Shown piece after piece: positions 8,468-17,232 of a stretch of DNA of 64,000 bases. The notes under the pieces are model-generated. The model saw only the letters and a list, made by a program, of their open reading frames with translations, was not told the DNA's origin and made no database searches. Numbering within the stretch: the first letter of the stretch is position 1; each line of letters starts with the position of its first letter. Both the position numbers and the translations under genes were made by a program. This DNA is from Sphingopyxis sp. H053 (lineage in GTDB: Bacteria > Pseudomonadota > Alphaproteobacteria > Sphingomonadales > Sphingomonadaceae), in NCBI RefSeq assembly GCF_001468225.1, contig NZ_LNRU01000008.1, positions 124,001 through 188,000 on the forward strand, written 5' to 3'.

Positions 8468-8962
8468 ATGTCCAGTGGAGGGAAGATGGGATCGCTGCAA
8501 ATGTTGCTGGACCAACGGACGATCGAGCAAGTCTACATTCGTTATTGCGAAATCGTCGACACCAAACACTTCGACGATCTGCACGAGGTGTTCACGGAAG
8601 ATGCGACAGGCGACTATACGCAAGCGCTGGGTCCGGGCGTCATCAGCCCTGACCGCGCCAGCCTGATCGCCTCGATGCACGCGAACCTTGGCACCGATTC
8701 GAATTGCGGGCCGACGCATCACAATGTCGGCAATTTCCGCATCACCATCGACGGCGACACCGCGGCGGCCAAGGTCCATTATTATGCCGAACATCTCGGC
8801 CAAGGCGACTATCCCGGCGAGCAATATTCGATGTGGGGCCAATATGACGACGAACTGGTCCGCACAGACAAAGGCTGGCGGGTCAGCAAGCGCATCTACA
8901 CCTGCGCGATCAAGCGCGGAACGGCGGTGACAAGCGCGCGAGTCCCAAGTTCGCTTTGCTAG
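8468..8962 (+). CDS. SnoaL-like (NTF2-fold) protein
   Basis: About 164 residues with the SnoaL/NTF2 pattern IEQVYIRYCEIVDTKHFDDL, then FTEDATGDY and a late GWRVSKRIY. The family includes isomerases and dehydratases but also many proteins with no known activity. Three adjacent ATGs (8462, 8465, 8468) follow GGGAGA; the last gives the best spacing. Divergent from the XRE regulator and convergent with the gene at 8959. Catalytic residues cannot be assigned. Confidence 0.75.
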   Translation: MSSGGKMGSLQMLLDQRTIEQVYIRYCEIVDTKHFDDLHEVFTEDATGDYTQALGPGVISPDRASLIASMHANLGTDSNCGPTHHNVGNFRITIDGDTAAAKVHYYAEHLGQGDYPGEQYSMWGQYDDELVRTDKGWRVSKRIYTCAIKRGTAVTSARVPSSLC

Positions 8963-9591
8963 ATCACCCTGCCCTCGAATCCGCAGAAACTGTGACAGAG
9001 CCGCGCATCGACGATGCGGTCGGGACATTCGGGGTCGAACCAGCGATCGATCCGCGCCCAGTGATAGGGGTGCATCATATAGGGGCCCATCAGCCCGCCG
9101 GCGTCGGCATATTCCTGTTCCCAGACGTGCGTCCAGCGGCGCGCGCCGATCGCCTCGTCGGCGCGGCTCAACTGCCAGCCCCGGATCGCGGCGATATAAT
9201 ATGGCATCATCCGCGTTTCCGCCTCGAAGCGCTCGACAAGGGCGGGGTCGGTGCCTTCATCGACGCTGAGCAGCAGCACGCGATAGATGCCGTTCGCAAG
9301 CTCGGGACCGGACTTCCCACATTCCTCGCTCCGATAGGCGACGCCGTCGACCGAGGCGACCGCGGGCGCGGCGAGCAGCGGCGCGAGCGCGGCGTCAAAA
9401 TCGGCGCGCTTCGCGGCATCGTCGAACGCGAAATGCGCGAGGAGGTCGCCGCCGAAATGGCTGCCGGCCAAGGTGGGTGCGACCAGCTGGCGATAGGCGG
9501 AGTGCGCCGTAGCCAGCGCGTGTATCTCATCGGCCAACGCCGACACACTCGCGGGATCGGACAGGGTGACGAGCCGGGTCAGCTTATACAT
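8959..9591 (-). CDS. Dabb/EthD-like alpha-beta barrel protein
   Basis: 210 residues from the ATG at 9591. MYKLTRLVTLSD starts a dimeric alpha/beta barrel type strand pattern, and the second half (GIYRVLLLSVDEGTDPALVERFEAE) repeats it, so it is probably two fused barrels. It overlaps the previous minus-strand gene (stop at 9584) by eight bases. The four-base overlap with the convergent SnoaL stop leaves no room for a terminator. Role unknown. Confidence 0.65.
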   Translation of the reverse strand: MYKLTRLVTLSDPASVSALADEIHALATAHSAYRQLVAPTLAGSHFGGDLLAHFAFDDAAKRADFDAALAPLLAAPAVASVDGVAYRSEECGKSGPELANGIYRVLLLSVDEGTDPALVERFEAETRMMPYYIAAIRGWQLSRADEAIGARRWTHVWEQEYADAGGLMGPYMMHPYHWARIDRWFDPECPDRIVDARLCHSFCGFEGRVI

Positions 9592-9949
9592 CGCAGAGCC
9601 TTTCGATATCGGCAGGGTCCGAGGCGAAGAAACGCCGGCGACTGACCGCGCGCGCGTCGGCATCGGCCCACCAGGCGGCGACGTCGGGGTCGTTGCCGCC
9701 GACAAAGCGCATTTGCCACCACGCCTCCGCGCCGGCGAGCGACCAGCGAAAGACGAGTGTGTTCGACTGATCGTCGAGCCACATCGGCGGGCTGACAAGG
9801 ATCTGTTCCAAAGTCATCCCGCGCGCCCGAGCGCCGGGTGCATAGCGCGCCAGATAGTCGCCAAGCAGCGCCTTGCCCTCGCCGGGCTTCGCGACGATCT
9901 CGTCGATCGCATGGACCATCGGCGCTGCCGCGGTGCCATCAGTCGCCAT
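9584..9949 (-). CDS. Small unassigned protein, possible Dabb-like
   Basis: 121 residues if the ATG at 9949 is used; MVHAIDEIVAKPGEGK at 9919 could be the true start. KPGEGKALLGDYLARY, then LVFRWSLAGAEAWWQMRF, suggests a single alpha/beta barrel with Trp-rich core. It overlaps the upstream dehydrogenase stop by 11 bases and the downstream gene by eight, so the three are one transcript. I do not recognise a specific family. Confidence 0.6.
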   Translation of the reverse strand: MATDGTAAAPMVHAIDEIVAKPGEGKALLGDYLARYAPGARARGMTLEQILVSPPMWLDDQSNTLVFRWSLAGAEAWWQMRFVGGNDPDVAAWWADADARAVSRRRFFASDPADIERLCDV

Positions 9950-10928
9950 GGGATGCCACCTCCAGGATGATCTTGCCGCGGACATGCTGTCCTTCGATGC
10001 GGCGATGCGCCTCGGCGGCTTCGCCGAGCGGCAGGATCTCGATTGCGGGCGGCTTCACCCCGCCCGCGGCGCATAGTGCGGCCAGTTCCTTCAGATGCTG
10101 CGGCAGGCGGATGACGGCGTTCATGTTCGACAGGATGCTCACCCCGTTCGCCGCGGCATGCGCAACCTCATCGGCGCTCGCCTGCGACACCAAAGTCGCG
10201 ATTTCGACATAGCGGCCGCCCGGCGCGACAATATCGGCGGCGGACGGAAGCAGGCTGTCGAGCCCGACCGCATCGAGAACGAGATCAACGCCGCCCGGCG
10301 CCCATTGGCGTACCGCCTGCGCGACATCGCCAGCGCGATAGTCGATCGCATGGCCGGCTCCGAAACCCGTGACATAGGCGATATTGTCGGGGCCGCAGGT
10401 GGTCGCGACGCGCGCACCAAGCGCGTGCGCGATCTGGATGCCGAGGCTGCCGACGCCGCCCGCACCACCGTTGATAAGCACGGTCTGCCCCGCCGACAAT
10501 CCGCCGACATCGGCAAGCCCGCCATACGCCGTCGTCCCCGCGACCGGAAGCCCGGCCGCCTGCGCGAAGCTCCACCCGCGCGGCAAAGGCGCAACAAAGG
10601 CCGCGTCGGCGATGCAATATTCGGCATAGGAGCCATCGCGCCCCTGCCCCTGTTTCGACATGCCGAAGACGCGGTCGCCGGGACCGAAGGCATCGACACC
10701 CTCGCCCACCGCCTCGACAATGCCGGCGAAGTCGAAACCGAGCACGAACGGAAAATGATAGTCGATATAGGCCGACAGCTTGCCGACCCGCGTTTTCCAG
10801 TCGGCGGGATTGACCCCGGCGCAGATCACCCGGACCAGCACCTCGCCCGCGCCGGCTTCGGGCGTGGGCAACTCGCCCCAGACAAGCTGTTCGGGACCGC
10901 CGAACCCGTTGATCACCATCGCGCGCAT
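9939..10928 (-). CDS. NADPH:quinone reductase-like MDR dehydrogenase
   Basis: 329 residues of the zinc-independent quinone oxidoreductase branch of the medium-chain dehydrogenases: GEVLVRVICAGVNPADWKTR near 30-50, FDFAGIVEAVG, and the NADPH-binding GAGGVGSLGIQIAHALGA near 155. The four structural-zinc cysteines are absent. AAGGAG precedes the ATG by six bases. It starts a three-gene minus-strand run and follows the TonB receptor 2 gene. Substrate could be an enone; steroid use is inferred only from location. Confidence 0.85.
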   Translation of the reverse strand: MRAMVINGFGGPEQLVWGELPTPEAGAGEVLVRVICAGVNPADWKTRVGKLSAYIDYHFPFVLGFDFAGIVEAVGEGVDAFGPGDRVFGMSKQGQGRDGSYAEYCIADAAFVAPLPRGWSFAQAAGLPVAGTTAYGGLADVGGLSAGQTVLINGGAGGVGSLGIQIAHALGARVATTCGPDNIAYVTGFGAGHAIDYRAGDVAQAVRQWAPGGVDLVLDAVGLDSLLPSAADIVAPGGRYVEIATLVSQASADEVAHAAANGVSILSNMNAVIRLPQHLKELAALCAAGGVKPPAIEILPLGEAAEAHRRIEGQHVRGKIILEVASHGD

Positions 10929-10992
10929 GCCGTTCTCCTTATCGACCGATGGCAAAGGGTCCGGCCGCGCCATGCGGCCGAACCCTGCCCCG

Positions 10993-13251
10993 TCAGCGCC
11001 GGAAGCTGAGCGTGGCCCAGTAACGGCGCGGTTCATTATAATAGCCCTCGACAAAGCCGAAGCTGGTCGAGGCGTCATAGCCCGCCGTCAGCACGCGCTT
11101 GTCGGTGATATTGTCGACCGCGAGGCGAAGCGACAGCCCCTTGGCGGGCAGCGTGAATTCGGCGCTGGCGTTCAGGATCGCATGATCGGGTGCGCGCATC
11201 AGCGGCGAATTCTCGACATCGATCCAGGTGAGGCTGCGGTAGGCGGCGTCGAGGCGGAAGCTCGCATCGACGCGGTCCGACAGCGCGGTCGAATAGACGA
11301 TGCTGCCGCTCGCGGTGAGATCGGGCGCCTGCTTGGGATTGCGGAAGCTGACGTCGGTCGGAACGCCGCCGATCACCGAGGTGTAGCGCAGATATTTCGC
11401 ATCGAGATAGCCGAAGGCGCCGCTGAGCCGCAGTTCGCGCGAGACGCGGACGTCGGCTTCGAGTTCGATCCCCTGGATCCGCGACTTGCCGGCATTGTCG
11501 GTGCGCACCACGATCAGCCCGGTGTTCGGGCTGACCGTCGAGATCAGCAGTTGCTGATCCTTGTAATCGTTGCGGAAGGCCGAGAGATTCAGCGTGACGA
11601 GCCCGCCGAGCGTGGTCTTGAGCCCGGCCTCATATGCCGTCAGATATTCGGGATCGTAGGAGCCGATTTCCTCGACCGACGTCGGCCGCCCGTTGAAGCC
11701 GCCGCTGCGGAACCCCCGCGACCACGAGACATAGCCGAGGATGTCGGGGGTGAATTTATACGAGAGCGACGCGCGCGGCGTGAATGCCTTCCAGTCCTCG
11801 CTCAGCCTGTACGAAGGCATGCCCGCGAGCAGCGGCTGCTGGCTGTAGATCCGCATCGCGGCCTGATCCCAGACCTTCTTTTCCCACGTGTAGCGCGCCC
11901 CGACTTCGAGCGTCAGCGCATCGGTGACATCGAAAGTGGCGTTGCCGAACAGCGCAAAATTGGTCGTCTTCTGGCGGTTGGCGAAGTCGATGTTGAAATC
12001 GAGCGCGGTCGCCAGCGCGGGATCGAAACCCGCCGCGATCAGGCGCGGATAAAGCCCGTCGGCGACGTAGAGCAGGGTATCGTCGCGCGATTTTTCGCGG
12101 AAATAATAGGCACCGAGGAGCAGCGTGCCGCGATCGAACAGGCTGGTCGCATATTGCAGTTCCTGCGAGATCTGGCGCGCGCTCTCGTCATGAATGTCGC
12201 CCGCATAATTGACCGCCGCCGACGCATCGCCGTCGCGCCCAAAGATCGCATGGACCCAGCGATAGGCACTGATCGACTTCAAAGTGCCAGCGCCGAGATC
12301 GGCCGAGAGCGTCAGCGTCGCGTTAGCGGCATCGGTATCGTCGCGGTTGAGGAAGTCGGTGGTGTCGGTGCGGTTGATGCTGCCGGGCGCAGTGCAGCAC
12401 GGCGCGATGAAGCCCGATTGCAGCCCCGAGAAGAAGGTCGGGGTGAAGGACAGCATGCTGTGCGGCGTGCTGTTCTGACGGCGGCGCAGCCCGTCGACGG
12501 TCAGCACCGCATCGATCGGCGACGCGTCATAATGCAGCGTCAGCCGACCCGCCTGGACATTGCGATTGCCGAGATTCTTGCCTGAGGGGACTTTCTGCCA
12601 ACCCTCGCCCCATTCGCCGAGCGCGGCGACGCCGATCGCGAGATTGTCCGTCAGCCCCGCCTCGACATTGGCGCGCAGCCGGAGATCGTTGAAAGAGCCG
12701 TAGCGGACGTCGCCTTCGAGCCGGTCACCCGTCGGCACGCGCGAGACGACACTGATCGCGCCGCCGATCGTATTTTTTCCAAACAGCGACCCTTGCGGCC
12801 CGCGCAGCACTTCGATCCGGTCGATGCCCAGAAGCTCGGTGGTCGCGCCAAAGCTTCGCGCGACATAGACGCCGTCGATATAGAGCGCGACCGCGGGATC
12901 GGAGGTGATGATGAAGTCATTCTCGCCGACGCCGCGGATGAACGCCGAGACGCCGCCGCTGTTGCCGCCCTGCCCCGGCGTGAACTGGAGGTTTGGCGCG
13001 ACCTGGCCGACGTCGGTGACGCCGTCGAAGCCGCGCGAGTCGAGCTGCGCGCCGCCGATCGCGGTGATCGCAATCGGCACGTCCTGCAGCTTTTCCTCGC
13101 GCCGGCGCGCGGTGACGACGATTTCGGTGGATTCGGCTTCGCTCGCCGTGTCCTCGGCGGCGGGCGCCTGCTCCTGCGCAAGAAGCGGATGCGCCGCGAC
13201 GAGCGCCGCCAGCGCAACCGAAGTGCGCGCGAAATGCCTGTAATATTTCAT
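10993..13251 (-). CDS. TonB-dependent outer-membrane receptor (2)
   Basis: 752 residues. Signal peptide (basic start, ALAALVAAHPLLAQ), TonB-box-like TEIVVTARRR, plug with PDLQ-type segment VAPNLQFTPG, AVALYIDGVYVARSFGAT and VLRGPQGSLFGKNTIGG, then barrel. This receptor family imports hydrophobic or complexed substrates. The promoter region at 13252-13400 carries two copies of the shared operator motif. 64 bases separate its stop from the next minus-strand gene. Confidence 0.9.
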   Translation of the reverse strand: MKYYRHFARTSVALAALVAAHPLLAQEQAPAAEDTASEAESTEIVVTARRREEKLQDVPIAITAIGGAQLDSRGFDGVTDVGQVAPNLQFTPGQGGNSGGVSAFIRGVGENDFIITSDPAVALYIDGVYVARSFGATTELLGIDRIEVLRGPQGSLFGKNTIGGAISVVSRVPTGDRLEGDVRYGSFNDLRLRANVEAGLTDNLAIGVAALGEWGEGWQKVPSGKNLGNRNVQAGRLTLHYDASPIDAVLTVDGLRRRQNSTPHSMLSFTPTFFSGLQSGFIAPCCTAPGSINRTDTTDFLNRDDTDAANATLTLSADLGAGTLKSISAYRWVHAIFGRDGDASAAVNYAGDIHDESARQISQELQYATSLFDRGTLLLGAYYFREKSRDDTLLYVADGLYPRLIAAGFDPALATALDFNIDFANRQKTTNFALFGNATFDVTDALTLEVGARYTWEKKVWDQAAMRIYSQQPLLAGMPSYRLSEDWKAFTPRASLSYKFTPDILGYVSWSRGFRSGGFNGRPTSVEEIGSYDPEYLTAYEAGLKTTLGGLVTLNLSAFRNDYKDQQLLISTVSPNTGLIVVRTDNAGKSRIQGIELEADVRVSRELRLSGAFGYLDAKYLRYTSVIGGVPTDVSFRNPKQAPDLTASGSIVYSTALSDRVDASFRLDAAYRSLTWIDVENSPLMRAPDHAILNASAEFTLPAKGLSLRLAVDNITDKRVLTAGYDASTSFGFVEGYYNEPRRYWATLSFRR

Positions 13252-13299
13252 AATTGCCCCTCTGCGACCCGGATCATCTCCGGGATGATGCTTCTCTTA

Positions 13300-13392
13300 T
13301 GCATCGCAAATGACATTCCATAGAACGCATTTCAACATCAAATGACATTCTTATATATATTATGCGTTTATCTGTCAGGGCTTTTTGTCGCA
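13300..13392. promoter_or_regulatory. Two TGCGT-N20-ACGCA sites upstream of TonB receptor 2
   Basis: Site one: TGCAT at 13300-13304 and ACGCA at 13325-13329. Site two: TGCGT at 13363-13367 and TCGCA at 13388-13392. Each has exactly 20 bases between arms and one mismatch to the consensus. The stretch is AT-rich (including a TATATATATTAT run) and lies 49-141 bases before the receptor ATG. Confidence 0.5.
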
Positions 13393-13452
13393 TTTCATGG
13401 CCTTACGCCAAGGCCGCCCCGCGACGCTACTCACCGGGCGGTACGCAAACCG

Positions 13453-14595
13453 CTATTGTGCAGCGACCGCGGCCTGCGCCCTGAAATGCGGGATCACATG
13501 GGTTCCGATGTTGCGGATCGTTTCCAGGATCACGTCGTGCGGCACCGCGCCCATCTGGAAGAGGAAGAGGATTTCGTCGGCCCCCGCGTCGAACAGCCGC
13601 TGGACGTAGCGGATGCAGTCGTCGGGGGTGCCATAGGCGTCCTGCACTTCTTCATAAGCCCCGGTATGTTCGGAGCCGATGGTGATCTTTTCCTCGGACA
13701 AATAGGCGACGACCGCCGCCTTTTCCTGCTGGAGGATCGCCGCCTGTTCATCGCCCGACAAATCTTCGACCGTCGGCTTGGGGCCGCCCTGATACCAGTA
13801 TCCCAGCGATTCGACGAAGAAGCGCTGCCCGCGCAGACCGATTTTTCGCGCCTTTTCGCGGTCGTCGAGCACCAGCGCAGGACAGAGCGCCGCAAGATGC
13901 TCGGTCGGGCGAAAGCCGACCTGATCCTTGGCCTTGCGGCTCGCCCAGGCGGCGCGATAAATCGCATTCTTGCTCGCGATGTCGTCGGGCCCCGCAAAGC
14001 CGAGCACCAGCGCGCCGATGCCGCGCGCGCCCGCGGTGGTCAGCGCGTCGGCGCGCGTGCACGCCATATAGAGCGGCGGGTGCGGGTCCTGATACGGTTT
14101 GGGATGGATTGGGCGGCGCGGGATCTGAATATACTCGCCATCATGTTCGATCTCGTCCTGCACCATGATTTTCGGGATCAGCTACATCGATTCATCGATC
14201 ATCGGCTGAAGAGCGCCAAGGTCATAGCCGAAGGTTCCCGCCTCCTGCTGCGTGCCGCCCTTGCCCATGCCGAAATGGACGCGGCCTTTCGATAGAATAT
14301 CGAGCGTCGCGATGCGTTCGGCGACCTTGACCGGATGGTTCATCGCCGGCGGCAGACAGACGACGCCGTGCCCGATGCCAAGCCGCGTCGTCTTGCCGGC
14401 AAGAAAGGCGAGGAAGGTCTCGGGCGCCGACATATGCGCATATTGGGTGAGCGCGGTGTGCTCGACCGCCCAGACGGTGTCGAAGCCCATCGCCTCGGCG
14501 AGCAGCGATTGCTCGACGATCTCGTGGAAACAGCGCGCTTCGTTCGCGCGCGAAGTGTCCACCATCTGCGCTTCGTAAATGATCGAGAATTTCAT
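13453..14595 (-). pseudogene. LLM-class flavin-dependent monooxygenase interrupted by an amber codon
   Basis: Luciferase-like monooxygenase: MKFSIIYEAQMVDTS at the start, WAVEHTALTQYAHMSAPETFLAFLAG, GIGHGVVCLPP, then, after a stop, HPKPYQDPHPPLYMACT and a normal C-terminus. The frame is continuous for about 380 codons except for one TAG at 14184-14182, which reads DESM-stop-LIPKIMVQ. No frame change is needed. Both halves are well conserved, so the lesion is recent, a sequencing error, or suppressed. Faces away from the SDR gene at 14739. Confidence 0.8.
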
Positions 14596-14664
14596 GGCTG
14601 TCCGATCCTCTCCGTCATGCCGCGTTTTTTGCGAGCATAAGGCGCCCGTTCGCACCCGCTCCTC

Positions 14665-14676
14665 GTCCAATTGGAT
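14665..14676. promoter_or_regulatory. GTCCAATTGGAT, near-palindrome between divergent genes
   Basis: Eleven of twelve bases fit the palindrome GTCCAATTGGAC. It lies 63 bases before the SDR ATG and 70 before the LLM ATG. Half of the same palindrome recurs at 164, 52381, 58908 and 63389, always in front of a gene. Confidence 0.4.
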
Positions 14677-14738
14677 CAATTCGCCTGCCCCCGCCGGTGC
14701 TACGAAATCGGGCAACGACGGATGGAGAGAGGATCGAG

Positions 14739-15500
14739 ATGGGCATGTTCGAGGGCAAGGTCGCGCTGGTGACCGGCGGCGCTTCGGGAATCGGCGTGGC
14801 GGCATCGCTGCGCTTCGCCGAAGAGGGCGCCGCGGTGATCGTGGCCGACATCAACGAAGCCGGCGCCGAAGCGATCGCCGAAAAGATACGCGCCGCCGGC
14901 GGCCGCGCGCGCGCCATCCGCTGCGACGTCAGCAGTGAGGCGGACAATGCGGCGATGGTCGCCGCGGCAAAGCAGGAGTTCGGCCGGCTCGACGCCGCCT
15001 TCCTGAACGCCGGCGCCTATGCACAGATTGTCTTCGAGGACACCGACGCGGCGACGCTCGACAGCATGATCGCGATCAACCTGAAGGGTGCATTTCTCGG
15101 CCTGCAGGCGGTGCTGCCCGCGCTCGAACCGGGCGGCGCCGCGGTGGTGACCGCCTCGACCTCGGGCATGATCGGCCTCAACGTCGCCGCGGCCTACAGC
15201 GCCGCGAAGCATGGCGTGATCGGCGCGGTGCGTTCAGCCTCGCAAAGCTTCGCGCGGCGCGGACTTCGGGTCAACGCGATCTGCCCCGGTCCCGTCGCGA
15301 CCGCGATCCTCGGCGTGACCGAACAGGCACCGATCCAGCCCGCCGACGCGCTCGCGCTCCCGGCGGATGGCCTGCTCCTGCCGCAGCATATCGCCGAACT
15401 CGCCCTGTTCCTGGCCAGCCCGCGCTCGGGCGGGATCAACGGCCAGGAAATTATCGCCGATGCGGGCTTCCTCGCCAGCTACCCGCCGATGCCCGAATGA
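14739..15500 (+). CDS. SDR family oxidoreductase
   Basis: 253 residues, a classical short-chain dehydrogenase: cofactor motif TGGASGIG near residue 14, NAG at about 89, catalytic STSG and YSAAK. DIN after the second strand suggests NAD preference. The ATG at 14739 follows GAGAGG by eight bases. Its end converges on the SnoaL gene with a 13-base gap. Probably a hydroxysteroid dehydrogenase, but the substrate cannot be read from the sequence. Confidence 0.85.
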   Translation: MGMFEGKVALVTGGASGIGVAASLRFAEEGAAVIVADINEAGAEAIAEKIRAAGGRARAIRCDVSSEADNAAMVAAAKQEFGRLDAAFLNAGAYAQIVFEDTDAATLDSMIAINLKGAFLGLQAVLPALEPGGAAVVTASTSGMIGLNVAAAYSAAKHGVIGAVRSASQSFARRGLRVNAICPGPVATAILGVTEQAPIQPADALALPADGLLLPQHIAELALFLASPRSGGINGQEIIADAGFLASYPPMPE

Positions 15501-15513
15501 GCCGGAGGGCGCG

Positions 15514-15963
15514 TCAGTCGCGCTCGACGCGGATGCGGCTGAGCCGGGTCCTGGCGATCAGCCAGCGCCCGCGCGCCTTGCGATAACAGTCGTGATAATG
15601 TCCGAAACCGTGGCGCGAGCGACCGGCAAGGTCGCTCCCCTCGCCCGCCCAGAAATGGTCGTCCATCGCCCATATGCCCTCGGCGTCGCGCGCGCCGGTG
15701 AAGCGGATTTCGAAGCTGTGGACATGATGGACCGTCGTGGCATGTTCGAGCGTCGCGGCGACCCCTGCGACAAAGGCGTCGGCGCCGTTGGTCAGCAATC
15801 CTTCGTCGGTTTCACCCGGCATTTCGCGAAAGTCGCCGATCATGTCCTCGGTCAGCAAGCTGCGCAGCAGCGTCCAGTCCTTGGTGTCGAGCGCGCGCAC
15901 ATAACGCGCCTTGAGCAACCTTATCTCCTCGATCGCAGCGAGGTTGACGGCTTCGGTCATCAT
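15514..15963 (-). CDS. SnoaL-like (NTF2-fold) protein
   Basis: 149 residues with IEEIRLLKARYVRALDTKDW and LTEDMIGDF, then a His-rich stretch HATTVHHVHSFEIRF typical of the SnoaL_4 group. GGAGG seven bases before the ATG lies inside the end of the sulfotransferase gene, whose TAG directly abuts this ATG, so the two are co-translated. Activity unknown. Confidence 0.78.
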   Translation of the reverse strand: MMTEAVNLAAIEEIRLLKARYVRALDTKDWTLLRSLLTEDMIGDFREMPGETDEGLLTNGADAFVAGVAATLEHATTVHHVHSFEIRFTGARDAEGIWAMDDHFWAGEGSDLAGRSRHGFGHYHDCYRKARGRWLIARTRLSRIRVERD

Positions 15964-17136
15964 CTATTCCCCTCCCAGGAAGGCGGCTCGATAGGCCGCG
16001 AAACGCTGTTCTACATCGGAGCGGACCAAGCCGAAATCCTCAAGCGCATATTTATGCGGCGCGCGATCCTCGCGCTTGTTCGCTTCGGTCCATTCGGCCA
16101 TGCCCGCGCGCACCGCGTCGGTGACGTCGATCCCCGCAGCCTCGAGCACGCGCACGCCCTCACCGATCGGATCGCCCAGCAGATCGGCGTAGCGGACATC
16201 GATGAAATTCTGTCCCGCGACCTCGCCGCGGACCGCCATGAAACGGTCGAGCAGCTCGGCGAGCCGCGGTACCCAGAAGGCGGCGACGCTCGCCGGATCG
16301 ACGCGGTCGGACACCATCTGGTAAAGACTGTGCTCCATGCTGCAATAGCTCGGCACCGTCGCGACCGGATCGCGGTGGGTCATCACGATCTTCGCCTCCG
16401 GGAAGACTTCGATCACCGCATCGAGCGCAAGCAGATGACCCGGGGTCTTGAGCACCCATTTCGCCCCCGCGCGGCTCTGGTCCTGCCATTGCAGCGACTG
16501 GAGGATCTGCTTGAGGTCGCGGTAGCATTGGACGCGGTCGTTTTCGGTCAGCCAGCGCGCATAGCCGGGGACATGATAGGTCCCCTCGATCATTGTGCTC
16601 GAATAGAGCTGGCCGAGGATGATGAGTTCCTCGTCGGGCTGGTCGATGCTCATCGGATGGATCGACATGAGGTCGGGGATGGTGGCGAGCATATAGTCGA
16701 GGAAGCCGCGGGCGGCTTCGCGGCGCGGTTCGGGATCGCCGCGCACTTCGCCTGGAAAGGGCGCGTAATTCTGCGTCTCGAACCAGCGCGTGCCGGTCAT
16801 TCCCGGGGCCGACGCGAGCATCCGGTGCAGCATCGTGCTGCCGGTGCGTGGCAGCCCGACGACCACGGCCGCGACCTCGACCTCCTCGCCGAGAATCTCG
16901 GGGTGGCGCTTGATGAGGTCGATATGGCGCAGGCGGTTGACGAGGCCGTTCACGATCATCGCCGAGGCGCTCGCAACGCCCGCTTCGCTGAGCCGGGCTT
17001 CGGCATTGAGCGCGGGGATCAGCGCGTCGATATTGGCGAAGAACCAGGTATCGCCGAAATCCGAAAGCCCCGCCTGCTCGCACGCTCGCGCCACCAGCAC
17101 GTCGCGATTCGGCACTTGGCCAATTGCCTCTTTCAC
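15964..17136 (-). CDS. Sulfotransferase family protein
   Basis: 390 residues. GLPRTGSTMLHRML near residue 93 is the PAPS-binding 5'-phosphosulfate loop, and VMTHRDPVATVPSYCS is the 3'-phosphate-binding region (R and S). It belongs to the PF13469-like bacterial sulfotransferases seen in actinobacteria and sphingomonads. The GTG at 17136 is preferred because AGAGGA lies six bases upstream; an ATG at 17154 is in frame. A shared-operator site lies 51 bases before it. Sulfation of a steroid hydroxyl is possible but unproven. Confidence 0.85.
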   Translation of the reverse strand: MKEAIGQVPNRDVLVARACEQAGLSDFGDTWFFANIDALIPALNAEARLSEAGVASASAMIVNGLVNRLRHIDLIKRHPEILGEEVEVAAVVVGLPRTGSTMLHRMLASAPGMTGTRWFETQNYAPFPGEVRGDPEPRREAARGFLDYMLATIPDLMSIHPMSIDQPDEELIILGQLYSSTMIEGTYHVPGYARWLTENDRVQCYRDLKQILQSLQWQDQSRAGAKWVLKTPGHLLALDAVIEVFPEAKIVMTHRDPVATVPSYCSMEHSLYQMVSDRVDPASVAAFWVPRLAELLDRFMAVRGEVAGQNFIDVRYADLLGDPIGEGVRVLEAAGIDVTDAVRAGMAEWTEANKREDRAPHKYALEDFGLVRSDVEQRFAAYRAAFLGGE

Positions 17137-17186
17137 GGCACATCCTCTCTGCATTATGATAGCAATTTTATGTATGACATACGATA

Positions 17187-17216
17187 TTCGTATTCACACA
17201 TGCTATCATCTACGCA
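17187..17216. promoter_or_regulatory. TGCGT-N20-ACGCA site upstream of the sulfotransferase
   Basis: TTCGT at 17187-17191 and ACGCA at 17212-17216, one mismatch. The left arm also belongs to a shorter inverted repeat, ATACGA-TAT-TCGTAT at 17179-17193. The only start codon it can serve is the sulfotransferase, since the LuxR gene ends at 17233. Confidence 0.5.
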
Positions 17217-17232
17217 GAAAGAAGCAACACCC

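Noticed and set aside
14182..14184. Amber codon as a programmed pyrrolysine or read-through site.
   Set aside because: No pyrrolysine genes, structural signal or precedent in this group; mutation or error is simpler.
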